A stretch of 64,000 bases of DNA. Origin: Austropuccinia psidii (taxonomy: Eukaryota; Basidiomycota; Pucciniomycetes; Pucciniales; Sphaerophragmiaceae). Below are positions 10,069-20,668 of the stretch, in pieces. Under the pieces are notes generated by a model. It had not been told where the DNA came from and ran no database searches. It saw only the letters and a list, made by a program, of their open reading frames with translations. Made by a program: the position numbers and the translations under genes. The DNA is taken from positions 23,355,499 through 23,419,498 of the forward strand of contig JALGQZ010000015.1 of NCBI GenBank assembly GCA_023105745.1. The letters are read 5' to 3'. Position 1 is the first letter of the stretch. Each line of letters starts with the position of its first letter.

Positions 10069-11496
10069 ATCAAGCCACACCCTGGATTTGGGGCCAAGAC
10101 TATAAATTCACTCAATTTTTCAGGAATACAGGTACGAACCAAACAAGAAGGATTTTGGAAGAGGATGCAAGAATACTTAAGTACAATGAAAAAACCACAA
10201 TCAAGCAAAGATGAAGAGTTTAGAAGGATAAAAAGAAGGTCATCCAACTTTTTCTTGGAAGATGGTCAACTCAAAAGAAGAAATAACCCAAACCCTCAAT
10301 TGGTGATATCAAGTCAAGAAGTTCAAAGATACATTTTGAAGTCACTTCATGAAGACATGGGCCACAGAGGGGAAAATGAAACTTACAGAAGAATTAAAGC
10401 AAGATATTGGTGGGAAGGAATGAAGAAATCAGTCAAGAAATGGCTTCAATCTTGCTTGGCCTGCCAAAAGAGAAGTCAAAACTTACAAAGGGAAAAAGGA
10501 AGATCTACAGCAACATCAACAATCTTTGAGAGGGTCAGTATGGATGCAGTCCATATCAAATCTGGAAGATGGAAGTATATGGTTGTGGCCAGAGATGATT
10601 TTTCAGGATGGCCTGAAACAGTTGGACTAGTTAAATTAACAGCAAAAGCAGTTGCAGAATGGTTCACCTCAGAATGGATATGTAGGTATGGTTCACCAAA
10701 AGAAGTAACTGTTGATGGGGGGCCAGAGTTTGGAAAAGAATTGCAAGATGCAGTAAAGAAAGCAGGATCAAGGATCAGAGTCACCACACCTTATTACCCA
10801 GAGTCTCAAGGAATGGTTGAAAGGGGCCATAAGCAACTCAAAGATGCATTAGTCAAGATGTGTGGAGAAAATGGAGGAAAATGGAAAAAATATCTACCTT
10901 TGGTTACATTGGCTGACAGAATCTCCACTAAAAGGACAACTGGTTTCTCACCATTTGAACTCCAATTTGGACAACTACCAGTATTACCAATTGATATTGA
11001 AACAAAAACCTTTTTAGCAGTAGAATGGCACAAGATATCCACAACTGAGGAATTATTGGAAGCCAGAGCTAAACAATTAGAAGGAAAAGAAGAAATGAGA
11101 AGGAAAGCAGCAGAAAAACTCAAAAAATCAAGGGAGGACTCAATGAAATATTGGGATAGAAGAATGGCACACCAACTAAGGTCACCACTCAATCCAGGTG
11201 ATTTGGTCCTGGTTTACAACAAAGCAATAGAAACTAATTGGGGACTACTTTTCAAAAACAAATGGAATGGACCCTACAGAGTAATCAGACAAATAAACAA
11301 TGGACCATATGAACTTGAGGAGCTGGATGGAACAGAATTAGCAAGAAGATTTGCAGCCTCTCAAGTCAAAAGGTTTTATCCAAGAGGAAAGTTGATAGAC
11401 ACAAAAGAAGACACAGAAGAAGAAGAAAGTGAAGAAGATGAATCAATAAATGAGGAGGAGGTATTGGAGGAAACCACAGAATCAGATGAAGAATAG
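10069..11496 (+). CDS. Gypsy-2 integrase
   Basis: In the same frame as the RT above and separated from it only by a TAG at 10066-10068. The first ATG is at 10165, giving 443 residues. It contains an H2C2 zinc finger (HEDMGHRGENETYRRI to SCLACQKR). The integrase core has the DDE triad in VSMDAVHIKSG, VTVDGGPEFG and ESQGMVERGHK. A GPY/F-type module follows (NPGDLVLVYNKAIETNWG, WNGPYRVIRQ, RRFAASQVKRFYPRG), and the last 45 residues are almost all E, D, S and T. There is no chromodomain, unlike E2-E4. The TAG may be a nonsense mutation of the polyprotein or a natural boundary between two frames; the linker 10069-10164 is open and coding-like. The acidic tail runs to within about 35 bp of the polypurine tract. 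Confidence 0.8.
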   Translation: MKPHPGFGAKTINSLNFSGIQVRTKQEGFWKRMQEYLSTMKKPQSSKDEEFRRIKRRSSNFFLEDGQLKRRNNPNPQLVISSQEVQRYILKSLHEDMGHRGENETYRRIKARYWWEGMKKSVKKWLQSCLACQKRSQNLQREKGRSTATSTIFERVSMDAVHIKSGRWKYMVVARDDFSGWPETVGLVKLTAKAVAEWFTSEWICRYGSPKEVTVDGGPEFGKELQDAVKKAGSRIRVTTPYYPESQGMVERGHKQLKDALVKMCGENGGKWKKYLPLVTLADRISTKRTTGFSPFELQFGQLPVLPIDIETKTFLAVEWHKISTTEELLEARAKQLEGKEEMRRKAAEKLKKSREDSMKYWDRRMAHQLRSPLNPGDLVLVYNKAIETNWGLLFKNKWNGPYRVIRQINNGPYELEELDGTELARRFAASQVKRFYPRGKLIDTKEDTEEEESEEDESINEEEVLEETTESDEE

Positions 11497-11529
11497 AGAG
11501 CTCTCACCTGGAATGCTGGGGACAGCATT

Positions 11530-11544
11530 AAATGGAGAGGGGGA
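11530..11544 (+). other. Polypurine tract of Gypsy-2
   Basis: AAATGGAGAGGGGGA immediately precedes TGTGGTATTCC, the inferred start of the 3' LTR. The same purine motif is found at 7193-7208 in the leader. Confidence 0.65.
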
Positions 11545-12643
11545 TGTGGTATTCCATACCATTTTTTTTTCACCAGGTTCAAGCTCATAGTACCCCAAAA
11601 CAGCAGTAAATTCAGCCTACAGGCAGACTTACACTCAAATCTTACACCAAAAGGTCAATTTTACAGCAAGAAACTGGATTTAACTCATAAAACCATGGCA
11701 CAGGCACCAAAGGGAAGTGTATGTGTTTAAATAAATTATTAAATTTCATTATTCATATGTAAAAATCAAGTTACATATAGTAAACTAGTTACAAGAAATA
11801 AGGTACCACCCTTTAAATTACACACCCCACCCAGCTTTACACCCCCTTATAGCCACAGGACTCATGCAGCAAGAAAAGGACACCTGCATGAATTACACAG
11901 CAACCTATCACTCAACATAGAAAGATCACATGATGCAAAGCTAAAACCCATGGAATTCCTGCAATTCATTTACAACACAGCCACAGGAGTACCTTATCTT
12001 ATATCCAAAGTAACCCCACTTGAAACCTTAAAACAGAATCAGATTTACTTACACCACTCATCACCTCATGCAAACCAAAGCTAGTTACAACAGGCTGCAT
12101 GCAGTACACAATTTTAATTAAATCTCAACCACATGACTATGCACAGCATGTGTCAAACTCAAAAAAAACATAATCTCATACATAACAGTAATTTCACCAG
12201 TGCAAGAAATTATCACCTGACTTCATTTTAAAGTTTAAAAAGAAGAAAAACAACATGACACCTACATAAATTACACAGCCACTTCTACCAAACCTAAAAT
12301 AGGACATATGCAAAGGAATTACAAGGTCATCATGTGATATTGTATCCACCAACAGAATATCATCTGACAGAAAAGAGGCTGTGCACAAGAAAAATCCTCA
12401 GCCAAAATGAAATCACCTCATGCATGCAAGGAAAATCCAAGAATATCACATCATAATCAGTCCACCAAAAGATGATCATGTGATAAATGGAGGCTGTGCA
12501 GAGAGAAAATTATCACCAAACCTTAAATCACCTGACCCATGCAAGAAAGGTCCTCACCAAAAACAGAGTCACATGAGGAAATCAAGAGGAATTAAAGTGG
12601 AAAAAGACAGCTCCCATCGAGGGCCCTCTAGGCTCCCAAAAGG

Positions 12644-12651
12644 TATAAATA
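12644..12651 (+). promoter_or_regulatory. TATA box of the Gypsy-2 LTR
   Basis: TATAAATA in the context AAAAGGTATAAATAGAGGGG, followed about 20-30 bp on by a C/T-rich CTCTCCCCCAAATTTC start-like region. It sits about 1.1 kb into the LTR, the position expected for the U3/R boundary. Confidence 0.6.
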
Positions 12652-12791
12652 GAGGGGTTCTCTCCCCCAAATTTCAAAATCCCCCCCATGCAAATTATAT
12701 CCCATGCACAATATATCCTCTGCACATTACAAGCACAGGAATAAGTCATCCCTCACCTGGGAGGTAGTCCAGCAAATTATAGTGAATTTAC

Positions 12792-12935
12792 TTGCCCAGT
12801 AGCTAAAAGCTCAGTGGAAGTATAGTGTTAAAGATTGCCCAGTAGCTAAGCTCAGTGGAATCTTAGTATTAAAAAAATTATTATTATTAAAAAATTACCC
12901 AGTACCCAAGATTAGGGTTACTACTTTATTAAAAT
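12792..12935 (+). repeat. Short tandem repeats in LTR R/U5
   Basis: TTGCCCAGTAGCTAA...GCTCAGTGGAA occurs at 12792-12832 and 12835-12873, about 40 bp each. A third diverged unit starts at about 12894 (TTACCCAGTACCCAAG). Each unit ends in an A/T-rich TATTAAA or GTTAAA. Meaning unknown; it lies just downstream of the inferred transcription start. Confidence 0.5.
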
Positions 12936-13489
12936 ATTTTATCCAGTAAAATCAACACCATTTATCAAGACTTAAAAATAACTTACCCCTTTAAAAAATA
13001 CAATATTAAAGAATCTTACCTCCCAAACTTAACAAATACTATTTTAAATTATTATTTAACCCTCTTAAAAAAATAACAAACCTTTAAAAAATTATTTACT
13101 CTATTATAACTATACCTTAACAAAATTACCTTTATCAACACCAATCAAATTTTCCAGAAAACCTTAAATAACCCATCCTACCAAGGATTTATCACCAAGA
13201 ACAAACCACTCACCCCAATTTCATTTAACCACCAAAAAGATTAAAGTCTGATCTGAGACTGCTGAATTTTGTCTTCTGCAGTTGCAAAGCCACTTACTAA
13301 TTTTATTTTGGTTTGTGAGCTCCAAGGAAGATTTTGTTCAGTATTTCAGGAGGGGCAGGCAATACACCCTTGCCACCCTTGGTTACAGGAGTTATTAGCA
13401 ATTCAAAACTAGTTACCTGTGATTTCCCCCTCCAGGTACTGCCTCATTTTAATCCCACACAAGAGGAGTTCCCACACCAGAAGATAGGA

Positions 13490-13985
13490 CAATGGAGAGG
13501 GTGAAAACTCCTCTTTGTGGCCAAACTGGAAAAACAATGTAGCAGATTATTTCCAGCCTTGTGAAAAATGACAAAAGGCAAATAGAGCCGCAGGCAAAAA
13601 ATTTGGAATAATGATCCAAATCCAAGAACCAAAATGCCCATGGTAAATAGTTCACATGGATTGGGTAACAGCCTTACCTTCATGAGGAGACAATATTTTC
13701 AATGCCTTACTAGTACTAGTTGAAAGATACAAAAAAACCCCAATTTTCTTACCATGTGATAAAGATGATGCAGCTATGGACACAGCCATAATGTTATGGA
13801 ATAGATTAAATAGTCATATAGGCGTATTAATAAATATGATAAGTGAACAAAATTCAATAAGAAGAATGGCTACTTGAGGAAGATATAACTAATGCTGATA
13901 AGCTATTAAGAATGTTCAGACATGAAATAAGACCTATGGAATAGAAAATTTAAGCATTATTGAGCTTGAAGGCTTATAAATTCTA
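13490..13985 (+). pseudogene. Decayed Ty3/Gypsy integrase relic
   Basis: Reading through stops and frameshifts gives recognisable integrase pieces. These are WPNWKNNVADYFQPCEK then QKANRAAGKKFG (H2C2 finger end), MIQIQEPKCPW, VHMDWVTAL (first catalytic Asp), NALLVLVERYKKTPIFLPC and DAAMDTAIMLWNRLNSHIG. Stops follow and similarity fades at about 13900. It is the oldest layer of the local nest: the Copia element lies 3' of it, flanked by the 5-bp repeat ATGAA. No clear continuation is seen after 48139. Confidence 0.7.
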
Positions 13986-13990
13986 ATGAA
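13986..13990. repeat. Copia target-site duplication, left
   Basis: ATGAA directly before the Copia 5' LTR. The same five bases follow the 3' LTR at 48135-48139. Confidence 0.75.
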
Positions 13991-14334
13991 TGTTAGATTT
14001 CCGCAGCTCTTCCCCTGACTGAAAACTTATCTAAGTATAGTTTAGGGTCTGGTCCACGTCTCCCTCCTATTTATTATCTCCCGCTCCCTTCCTCTTACGG
14101 CGTCCAACCATCCTTTTCTAGTTTTCTCCTCTTCCCAATCACATAAAAAAAAACTCCCACTTTCCCTTGACACTTTTTTCTTTTTGTTTCATATCTCCCT
14201 TTACTCACGATTCTGCTGTTTCATACTATACTCTTGTGAGCCCACTAATACCAAAATACCATCATCTTTGCATTTGCTGTTTATCACTTCTCATTCATTG
14301 TTTGTCCTTAGTTTGATATTTCTAAACCTCAATA
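13991..14334 (+). repeat. 5' LTR of the Copia element
   Basis: A 344-bp LTR from TGTTAGATTTCC to CTCAATA, matching 47789-48134 (346 bp) with roughly 35 differences by eye. This makes the Copia the oldest nearly complete element in the nest. The edges are fixed by ATGAA repeats on both sides. Confidence 0.85.
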
Positions 14335-14356
14335 GATTTACAGTCTCAAGCAAGGA

Positions 14357-15157
14357 ATGAAAAATTTGTATCCAATAAACAAACTTAGGAAAAGCATCCC
14401 AACACTATCTGAGGAAAACTACCTGGAATGGAGGCTTCGTATATCAATCTACCTAAGACAGAAGAAGCTCTTGTCATACTGCAACAAGCCAATCACTTCA
14501 GCATTGGATTCCACAAAGCCCACTAAGGCATAGAGCAATGAGGCCTGTGGCCTCATAACAAGCCCACTAGACTCCCAAACATTCTCTGAACTCGTCAATG
14601 AGGTAACTTCTCAAAATAGTCACAAACTCTGGAAGGGAATAAAAAAATGGTTTGCTTCCTCCTCTTTCAGTAGTAAAGCCAGAGTATGGAGTTGGTTTCT
14701 CAAAGTCACATATTAGAATGACCTTAGAACATTCATCTCAGAATGTCGTCAATGTCTCAACAAAATCTCCTCAGTAAGACTGGAGGTTGGAGACATAATA
14801 TTAGCATTCACCATCCTCACTAAACTTCCTGAAGAATTCCAACCCCTAATTGAGAAAAGCACTCTAAATGCCAAACAACAAGGAAATCCTGACAACGTAC
14901 TAAAAACACTCCATGAACAGGCTTTAAAAGGGGAAGAACTATCAAGTGACTCATCTAAAGCTGTAGCTCTCAATCGCAAAACATTTCCATCAAAAACTGT
15001 TCACTATTGTGCAAACGGTAAGCACAACCCACTAGTAAAAAGCCACGGGACGAAAAAATTTTGGCAACGGCACCCAGAGCTCAGGTCAGAGAGAATGAAA
15101 AAAGAAGCTCAGTCAAGCTTTACCCTTGCTTGAGCTCTCCTAACCCAAAAGGGAAAC
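14357..15157 (+). pseudogene. Copia gag, first part
   Basis: Frame from the ATG at 14357: a Copia gag N-terminus (LSEENYLEWRLRISIYLRQK), with stops near 14531 and 14713. A capsid-like part follows (AFTILTKLPEEFQPLIEK), then a knuckle-like YCANGKHNPLVKSHG and FWQRHPELR. The frame is cut at 15157 by insertion of E2 and resumes at 34961, joining GGGAAAC to AAACCAACC after removal of one GAAAC copy. With several stops it is not functional. It would have formed the particle shell. Confidence 0.75.
15153..15157. repeat. E2 target-site duplication, left
   Basis: GAAAC before the E2 5' LTR, repeated at 34956-34960 after its 3' LTR. It marks the insertion of E2 into Copia gag-pol. Confidence 0.85.
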
Positions 15158-16595
15158 TGTCAGCCTGTGACTCAAAACCAGAGCACAAGCATGACAGCCA
15201 AAATACCATAAACCAATGGTATAGCCAAGATACCACCAAAACATGGAGCTGAGCCAAATAAGCTCAAAAGGTATCAAAAGAAAGAGGAAACTCACCTCTT
15301 CCTGAAAATATAAGTCCCATCACCATAGGACAAGAAATAACAAAGTTATTCCTGCTCAAAGTTATTGCTGAGCATAAACCTTAATTTTCACCTCCCATCT
15401 AAAATCTAGAAGGAGGGGCTTAACCCCATCAAATGGGTACTCAAAATGAAGCTCTAAGCCAGGGCTATCCAATGGTACCAGCCAAACTGAGCTAGCACCG
15501 ATATTGCTGGAGTTATGGTCAATTTCAGGCCAAATAAGTGTGAACAAAACATTCACCTCCCATCTAGCTTCTACAGTTTTGGTGTGGGATACCTGGAGTG
15601 GGGTCTTTTTGGAAAGAGAACAATCAGGGCTATCTGATGGTGTCATTCACTTCCCCATATCTCAACTACTGCAGAAGTTATGGGGCAAACAAGCTCAATA
15701 CAGCTTTTTGCCTAAAACATGCAAATGTACAAAAATGTTGTACATGGGATACCTCTGCCATATTTAATGATACCCATATCAAATGAAGTGCCATTGTGTA
15801 GAGCACATACAGGGATACACACTGAACCAGTTTTGAGGTTTATATCTCAAGAATTGACAAAGGTATGGCTGTTTTAAGGTCAAAATCCCACCTGCTGTCA
15901 TATACAGCCGTACCATGGGATAATATCCCATAACCATGAATATGAGGTGTCAAACAGACGAAGAAGCATGTTTTTACTTCAATACCTCATATGTCAGTCA
16001 ATACTGGGGTCCCATACAGTTTCTGTACAGCATTCTACATGTCATACACGTCAGAATCAGGCTGTGAGGTCCCCAGATGAAAATTTTCACCCTGTATTGG
16101 TGAAAAGCCCCGAGGTGTGGTTTCAAAACCACATCTGAGCCCAATACAGGTTATACAGGCTGTTTGCAAACCACAATCCAGTACTAGAAAGTGAAAAAAT
16201 CTTCACTTCCTCTACGTGGAAGGGTCTAGCACCCTTTCCACCCCATTTCAGGATAAAAAGGAGGCTTTTCACAGCCAGAATAGTTTTCCTCATCCTGCTC
16301 TTGAATTCCTACATAGTACAGCTGTCCAAAACAGTTATACTGTTGGAAAATAATCAGGTATACTTTAAATTTAAGTATTGTAGCTTTTATTATTGTAACC
16401 CAACAGGTAAAAGTTGCACCCAGGGCTTTCAATAGCGCTCACCACCACTATATCTCTATAGTAAAGCCCTTAATATCTTAAATTAATCATCTATTATCAA
16501 CCTTATCATCTTTTAAAACTATTTTTACCGTGTCAAAGTCATAGTTAAAGCTTGTAAATACTTATAAACACCTTTATCATAGACTCACCCTGACA
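15158..16595 (+). repeat. 5' LTR of E2
   Basis: 1438 bp, TGTCAGCCTG to CACCCTGACA, the same length as the 3' LTR at 33518-34955. About 23 differences were counted in the first 480 bp. A TATA-like GGATAAAAAGGAGG lies at about 16250. The GTGAAAATTTTCAC palindrome is decayed (GATGAAAATTTTCACC near 16077) and a GTGGTTTCAAAACCAC palindrome is at about 16117-16132. Confidence 0.9.
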
Positions 16596-16614
16596 TTTTG
16601 GGGGCCTGGCCGTG
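16596..16614 (+). other. Putative primer-binding site of E2
   Basis: TTTTGGGGGCCTGGCCGTG follows the 5' LTR directly. The identical 19 nt follow the 5' LTRs of E3 (25774-25756, minus) and E4 (43785-43767, minus), although the flanking leaders differ. If TGGGGGCC is the start, the tRNA primer would end GGCCCCCA; no tRNA could be assigned. Confidence 0.55.
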
Positions 16615-17154
16615 TTTTTTACTTATTCTTGCACCTTAGAAGTAAGTTTTTCTCTTTTTTATCATTTATTGACACCTGTTTTACCTTTTTTAGGTGTCAT
16701 TTTCTCTTTAAATATATTTTATATATATTTTTAAATTTTTAAATTTATACTCATATATTATAGAGTATCTGTCACGTGGCTAATAACCACAGGACTAGTA
16801 TTTTTGGCATGTCTTTTATATAAAAACACTTTAAACCACTAATACATTCTTAATTCTTGAGTGAATTAAGACAGCTCATACTGATAAACCAACAGTTGAG
16901 GCTTGTTTGGGCACATTGTTAACCCAATTGCCCTGTAATACACCATCTTTTGACAGATTATACTTGCTAATTACAAGTATTCTGTGAGATATTGGTATGA
17001 AAACAGGATACCACATATCAGTAAGCTGTATTTTTGACGTGGAATTGTTAATTCAATTACATTGTCATAATTCAAGGGCATATTGTAATAATATACAAGG
17101 CCAGAGGCCATTCTTAGACATGCAAACCAACCTTTTAAGAAGTCTTAACTGACA
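16615..17154 (+). other. E2 leader with 5' part of leader intron
   Basis: AT-rich, no frame. A consensus splice donor, GTAAGT, is at 16642-16647 preceded by A (TTAGAA|GTAAGT). Its acceptor is GATTCAG at 27301-27307, beyond the E3 insertion. Excising E3 gives an intron of about 541 nt, close to the 549 nt of the E4 equivalent. E3 therefore landed inside the leader intron of E2. Confidence 0.6.
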
Positions 17155-17159
17155 TAAGC
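17155..17159. repeat. E3 target-site duplication, left
   Basis: TAAGC before the E3 LTR, repeated at 27280-27284. It defines E3 as a 10.1-kb insertion. Confidence 0.85.
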
Positions 17160-18664
17160 TGTCAGGGTGAGTCTATATAGTAGCTATAAAGTGTAAATAC
17201 AAGCTAGTATTATGACTGTGACACGTCAAATAATAAATAATTTTAATTCTTCAGGTCCTACTGCTACGTGGTAACAGTGGTGATGAGTCTATTGAGGACC
17301 TGGGTTGCAATACTCTAATATCTTTGACTGTAAAGAAATACTACAATAATTATAATTTAATTATATCTTTTAATAATTCTAAGGACACTACTGATGGATA
17401 ACAGTTTTGTCACGTAAGAATATAGGTAAATAAGATAAGAATGATGGGTTTTGAAGGAAAAAACCCTTCTTTTTATATCTTTCAAGACTTTCAAGAGTTA
17501 TTAACTCTTCACACGTCAGAGGAGTGAAAATTTTCACTCCAATGGTCAGTCTGTGGTTCTGGATCATCAATTCTGACGTCAATAGAGGCAGAATTGTGGT
17601 TTTGGAACCACAAATGATCATTCTGGATCAATACAGGGTGAAAAAACTTTTCACCTGCCACGTAAGCACTTGGATGACGTTGTTCTGGTGTCTGTATGAT
17701 CAATATTAGTCATTCTGGGCGGGTTTAAGCTTTAAACAACCATTATTTTGAGTATCAAGACAGTACTGGTTGGTACAGGTTTGGTACAGGCCAGTATTGG
17801 TCAAAATACTTCCAACCAAGATATCTTAGTCAGTTTTTGAGATATCAAGAAACCAAGAGCACAGAATTGAAGGGCTTAATGAGCTCTTCAATTTGGTATG
17901 CTTCATGTTTACCCTTCTTTCAAATAGCAAATGTTAAAAGGGTTTTAAGTTTTTGGATGTAATTTTGTACATCAGTATGAGGCTTCAAAAGCTTCCAAGC
18001 CAGATATCTTCTCCAATTTGGAAGATATCTGTATTCTGATGATACAGTTTTGTAGGGCTTGATTAGCTCTACAGTTTGGTATATTACACTGTACAGTTGT
18101 ATGAGTGGAAGCCAAAGATACAGGGGTTTGTTTACTTTCTTCTTTTCAGAATATCTGTATTTTTGGTTGTTAAACCTTTGAACCAAGATCTCTCAGTCAA
18201 TTTAAGAGATACAGAGGTCTAATGTATCTCAAATTAAAGCTCTTGTTTATATATTTAATTTGGTTATACGTTTGTACAGTTTTGTACAAGCCCTCTTTGA
18301 CTTTCAGGGGGGTCTTGGTTTTGAAATAAAGGTCATATGGTATCTCCAGTTGTAGTGGTGTTACAACAACATGGATGATATCATTGTGTAGCTCTCTATG
18401 TGAGCTTTAAGAAAAATACCATTTTGGTATAGAATAACTTAAATATGCATAAGTTAGATGAGAGGTGAAAATAAGGGTTTTGACTTGTTTATTCTCCTCT
18501 AGGTTTCCTTATTCTTTTTGGATAAGGTTGGTGTTTAATTTAAGAGGATTGTTTTCCTCTTATTTATTACCTGTATTGACTATGTTGGTTCAATACTTGT
18601 CATACCATTATTTATGGTATGTTGGATGTCATGCTAGTGCTCTGTTTTGAGTCACAGGCTGACA
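17160..18664 (-). repeat. 3' LTR of E3
   Basis: 1505 bp, the same length as the LTR at 25775-27279, with about 21 differences by eye (roughly 98.6% identity). On the plus strand it runs TGTCAGGGTG to AGGCTGACA. It contains the 20-bp perfect palindrome GGAGTGAAAATTTTCACTCC at 17521-17540, a full CRE octamer TGACGTCA at 17574-17581, and a near-palindrome centred on GTGGTTTTGGAACCAC at about 17607. On the minus strand a TATA-like GATATAAAAAG lies at about 17471-17481, just downstream of these sites. Confidence 0.9.
17472..17625 (-). promoter_or_regulatory. E3 LTR promoter module
   Basis: Reading the minus strand: a GTGGTTCCAAAACCAC near-palindrome, TGACGTCA (17574-17581, consensus bZIP/ATF-CREB octamer), the 20-bp palindrome at 17521-17540, a second ACGTC-type site in CACACGTCAG at about 17512, then the TATA-like box at about 17475. 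The same module is kept in the other E3 LTR (26087-26240). Site identity is seen in sequence; factor binding is inference. Confidence 0.5.
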
Positions 18665-18675
18665 TACCCTCCCTC
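18665..18675 (-). other. Polypurine tract of E3
   Basis: Minus strand GAGGGAGGGTA abuts the 3' LTR, as in E1, E2 and E4. Confidence 0.75.
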
Positions 18676-18688
18676 AAAAGAAGGCTCA

Positions 18689-20668
18689 TCATTGATGAGA
18701 CTCTTCAGCCCTTCTGGAGGCTCTGAATCTTCTGAGGTGTATTTGTCCATCTGGGATCTCTTTCTCAGTTAACCATTTATCTTTCTCTGCTGGTTGATTC
18801 TTAAATCTAACCAGATATTGCCTGTTGTCTTTCCCATTAATTCTTATTTTCCTGGCTTTAATGATCTTTCTCACTGGTCCAGGTGAGTCATCTTCCTCTA
18901 CCAATCTTTCATGGGTGACTGTCTTCTTTCTGTCAGGGAATTTCTCCTCATCTGTTTGATGATAAGGTTTGACCAGGCTCACAGGGAAAACTGGGTGTTT
19001 CCTAGAAAACTCTTTGGTCAGGTTGACCTCTACTGCATTCTTTCCTATTAATTTAATAATGGTGAATGGTCCTATGAATGACTCTCTCATCTTCTTGGGT
19101 CCTCTTAGATTTTTGAAGTTAAGAGTTGAGATTAGAACTTGGTCTCCTTCTTTGAAATCAGGTTCTTGGTGACTTTTATCATATCTCTGTTTGTTATATA
19201 ATTTGGCTTCAGCCACACATTGTTCTGCTTTTTCACAGGCAGTTTTCCACATTGTGTGGAAGTCTTTAGCTGTGGGGTGTACTGAGAGGAGGTTCTTCTT
19301 CAAGTAGTCTACTGGAAGTTGTGGGTTCCATCCTTTCTCTAATTTAGCAGGGGCTTTTCCTGTCACTGAGTGTATACTTGTGTTGTATGCCAATTGTACA
19401 GCTGGTAGGAGGGTTACCCAGTCATGGGTATATCCCTCATTGTCTTTATATTCCATGCCATATGCACAAAACCTTCTAATGATGTCTTCTAATGTTTGGA
19501 TCATTCTTTCTGCTAGACCATCTGTTTGTGGATGGTAAGCTGTGGAGAATGCTAGTTTGGTTCCCAGCATCTCATATAGATTAGTCCAAAATTCTGATGT
19601 GAATTTAGGGTCTCTGTCACTAATTATAATTCTTGGAACTCCACAGTTTGCTATCACATTGTTCCAGAACAATATGGCTGTGTCAATTGCTGTGTCCTCT
19701 TTGTGACAGGGGAGACATCTGACACTTTTGCTGTACCTGTCTACCACTACTAGGCATGCATTAAAGCTGTCTTTCTCTCAAGGGACCAGGCCTGTCACCC
19801 AATCCATGTTTATTATTTCCCAGGGTTGTTTGGGCTCCTCTATACTCTGGAGTAATCCATATCTTTTGCCATGACCTTTGTTGGCTTTTTGGCATCTGGT
19901 ACAAGTGTTGATGTATTCACTCAAGTCTTGTTCCCACTTTTGCCACCAAGCTGTGCTAAAGACTCTTTCTTTAGTTCTTTCTTCACTAATATGTCCCATG
20001 TATGGGCAGTCATGGCATTCCTGTAGTATCAGGGAAATATGTTCTCTATTTATTATTACCAGGGCACTTGTGTGTTTTTCCCTATGGTATAGTAGATCAT
20101 CTATCAGAAAAAATCTATTCTCTTTGAAGTTTTTGAGCCATGGCTCTTCCAATTGGCTCTCTAGTTCAGGACTCCTGTACTTTTGTTTTAATAGTTGTAT
20201 CAATATACTACACTGTTTGTGTTTATTGTATGATGATTGTACTATGCTAAAGAACTATGTATTCAGATTAGAGGAGCTGATTCCCAGTATGGGTATCTCT
20301 TTGCTCTCCCCATAGCTCTGTGCTGGGTTTGATGGGTCATTCCCTAATGCCCAGTTTGATAGTTTGAAGTTCTTTCTCCTATCTATCTCCATGCATTGTA
20401 TGGGTATTTTGGCCCCATTTTCTGTGTCATATGCTGGTTTCTCTTGGTCATTCTTCACTGGCCACCTGCTTAGACCATCTGCATTAGTATGACTTTTCCC
20501 TTCTTTATAGATGATAGTCATATTCCCTCTGTATTCTTGTATGGCTATTTGCCACCTAAGCATGTTTCTGTTTGTTTTCTTCATGTTCAACAGTGATTTG
20601 AGGGCTGTGCAATCAGTAAAAACTTCAAATACTGCTCCTTCTAAGTAGTAATGGAGTTTTTCTAATGC
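18689..20668 (-). pseudogene. E3 Pol C-terminal half: RNase H end, integrase, chromodomain
   Basis: Continues the frame of the upstream gag-pol after a TAG at 20669-20671 that replaces a Trp codon (CLVW). RNase H ends with [23 protein letters not shown] sequence. The integrase follows: H2C2 finger ([17 protein letters not shown] to CTRCQKAN), then a DDE core with [17 protein letters not shown] and DGLAERMIQ, all three acidic residues intact. The C-terminus has [11 protein letters not shown] and a chromodomain-like [16 protein letters not shown], placing it among chromoviruses. Two more in-frame stops interrupt it, TAG at 20255-20257 and TGA at 19778-19780 (GGA to TGA). The natural end is [11 protein letters not shown] at 18689. 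Confidence 0.85.

Larger units (their letters stand above)
11545..13440 (+). repeat. 3' LTR of Gypsy-2 (right edge uncertain)
   Basis: Starts TGTGGTATTCCATACC after the polypurine tract. The first kilobase contains degenerate 100-110 bp repeats with recurring ATTACACAGC, TCATGTGAT and GAGGCTGTGCA motifs (about 11870-12560), plausibly U3 enhancer repeats. A TATA box lies at 12644 and a GT-poor, T/A-rich R-U5 region follows. The right end is not defined because no second copy is in the window. The next recognisable sequence is a different element's integrase relic from about 13490. No gene is seen in this stretch. Confidence 0.5.

Noticed and set aside
12911..12925. TTAGGG-like telomere word
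   Set aside because: A single occurrence, GATTAGGGTT, with no tandem array.
15947..16138. Small open frame (MSNRRRSMFLLQYL) conserved in several LTRs
   Set aside because: It overlaps the palindrome region and recurs only because the LTRs are related. Length and reading vary between copies (34296, 36647, 44426) and it lacks coding character.
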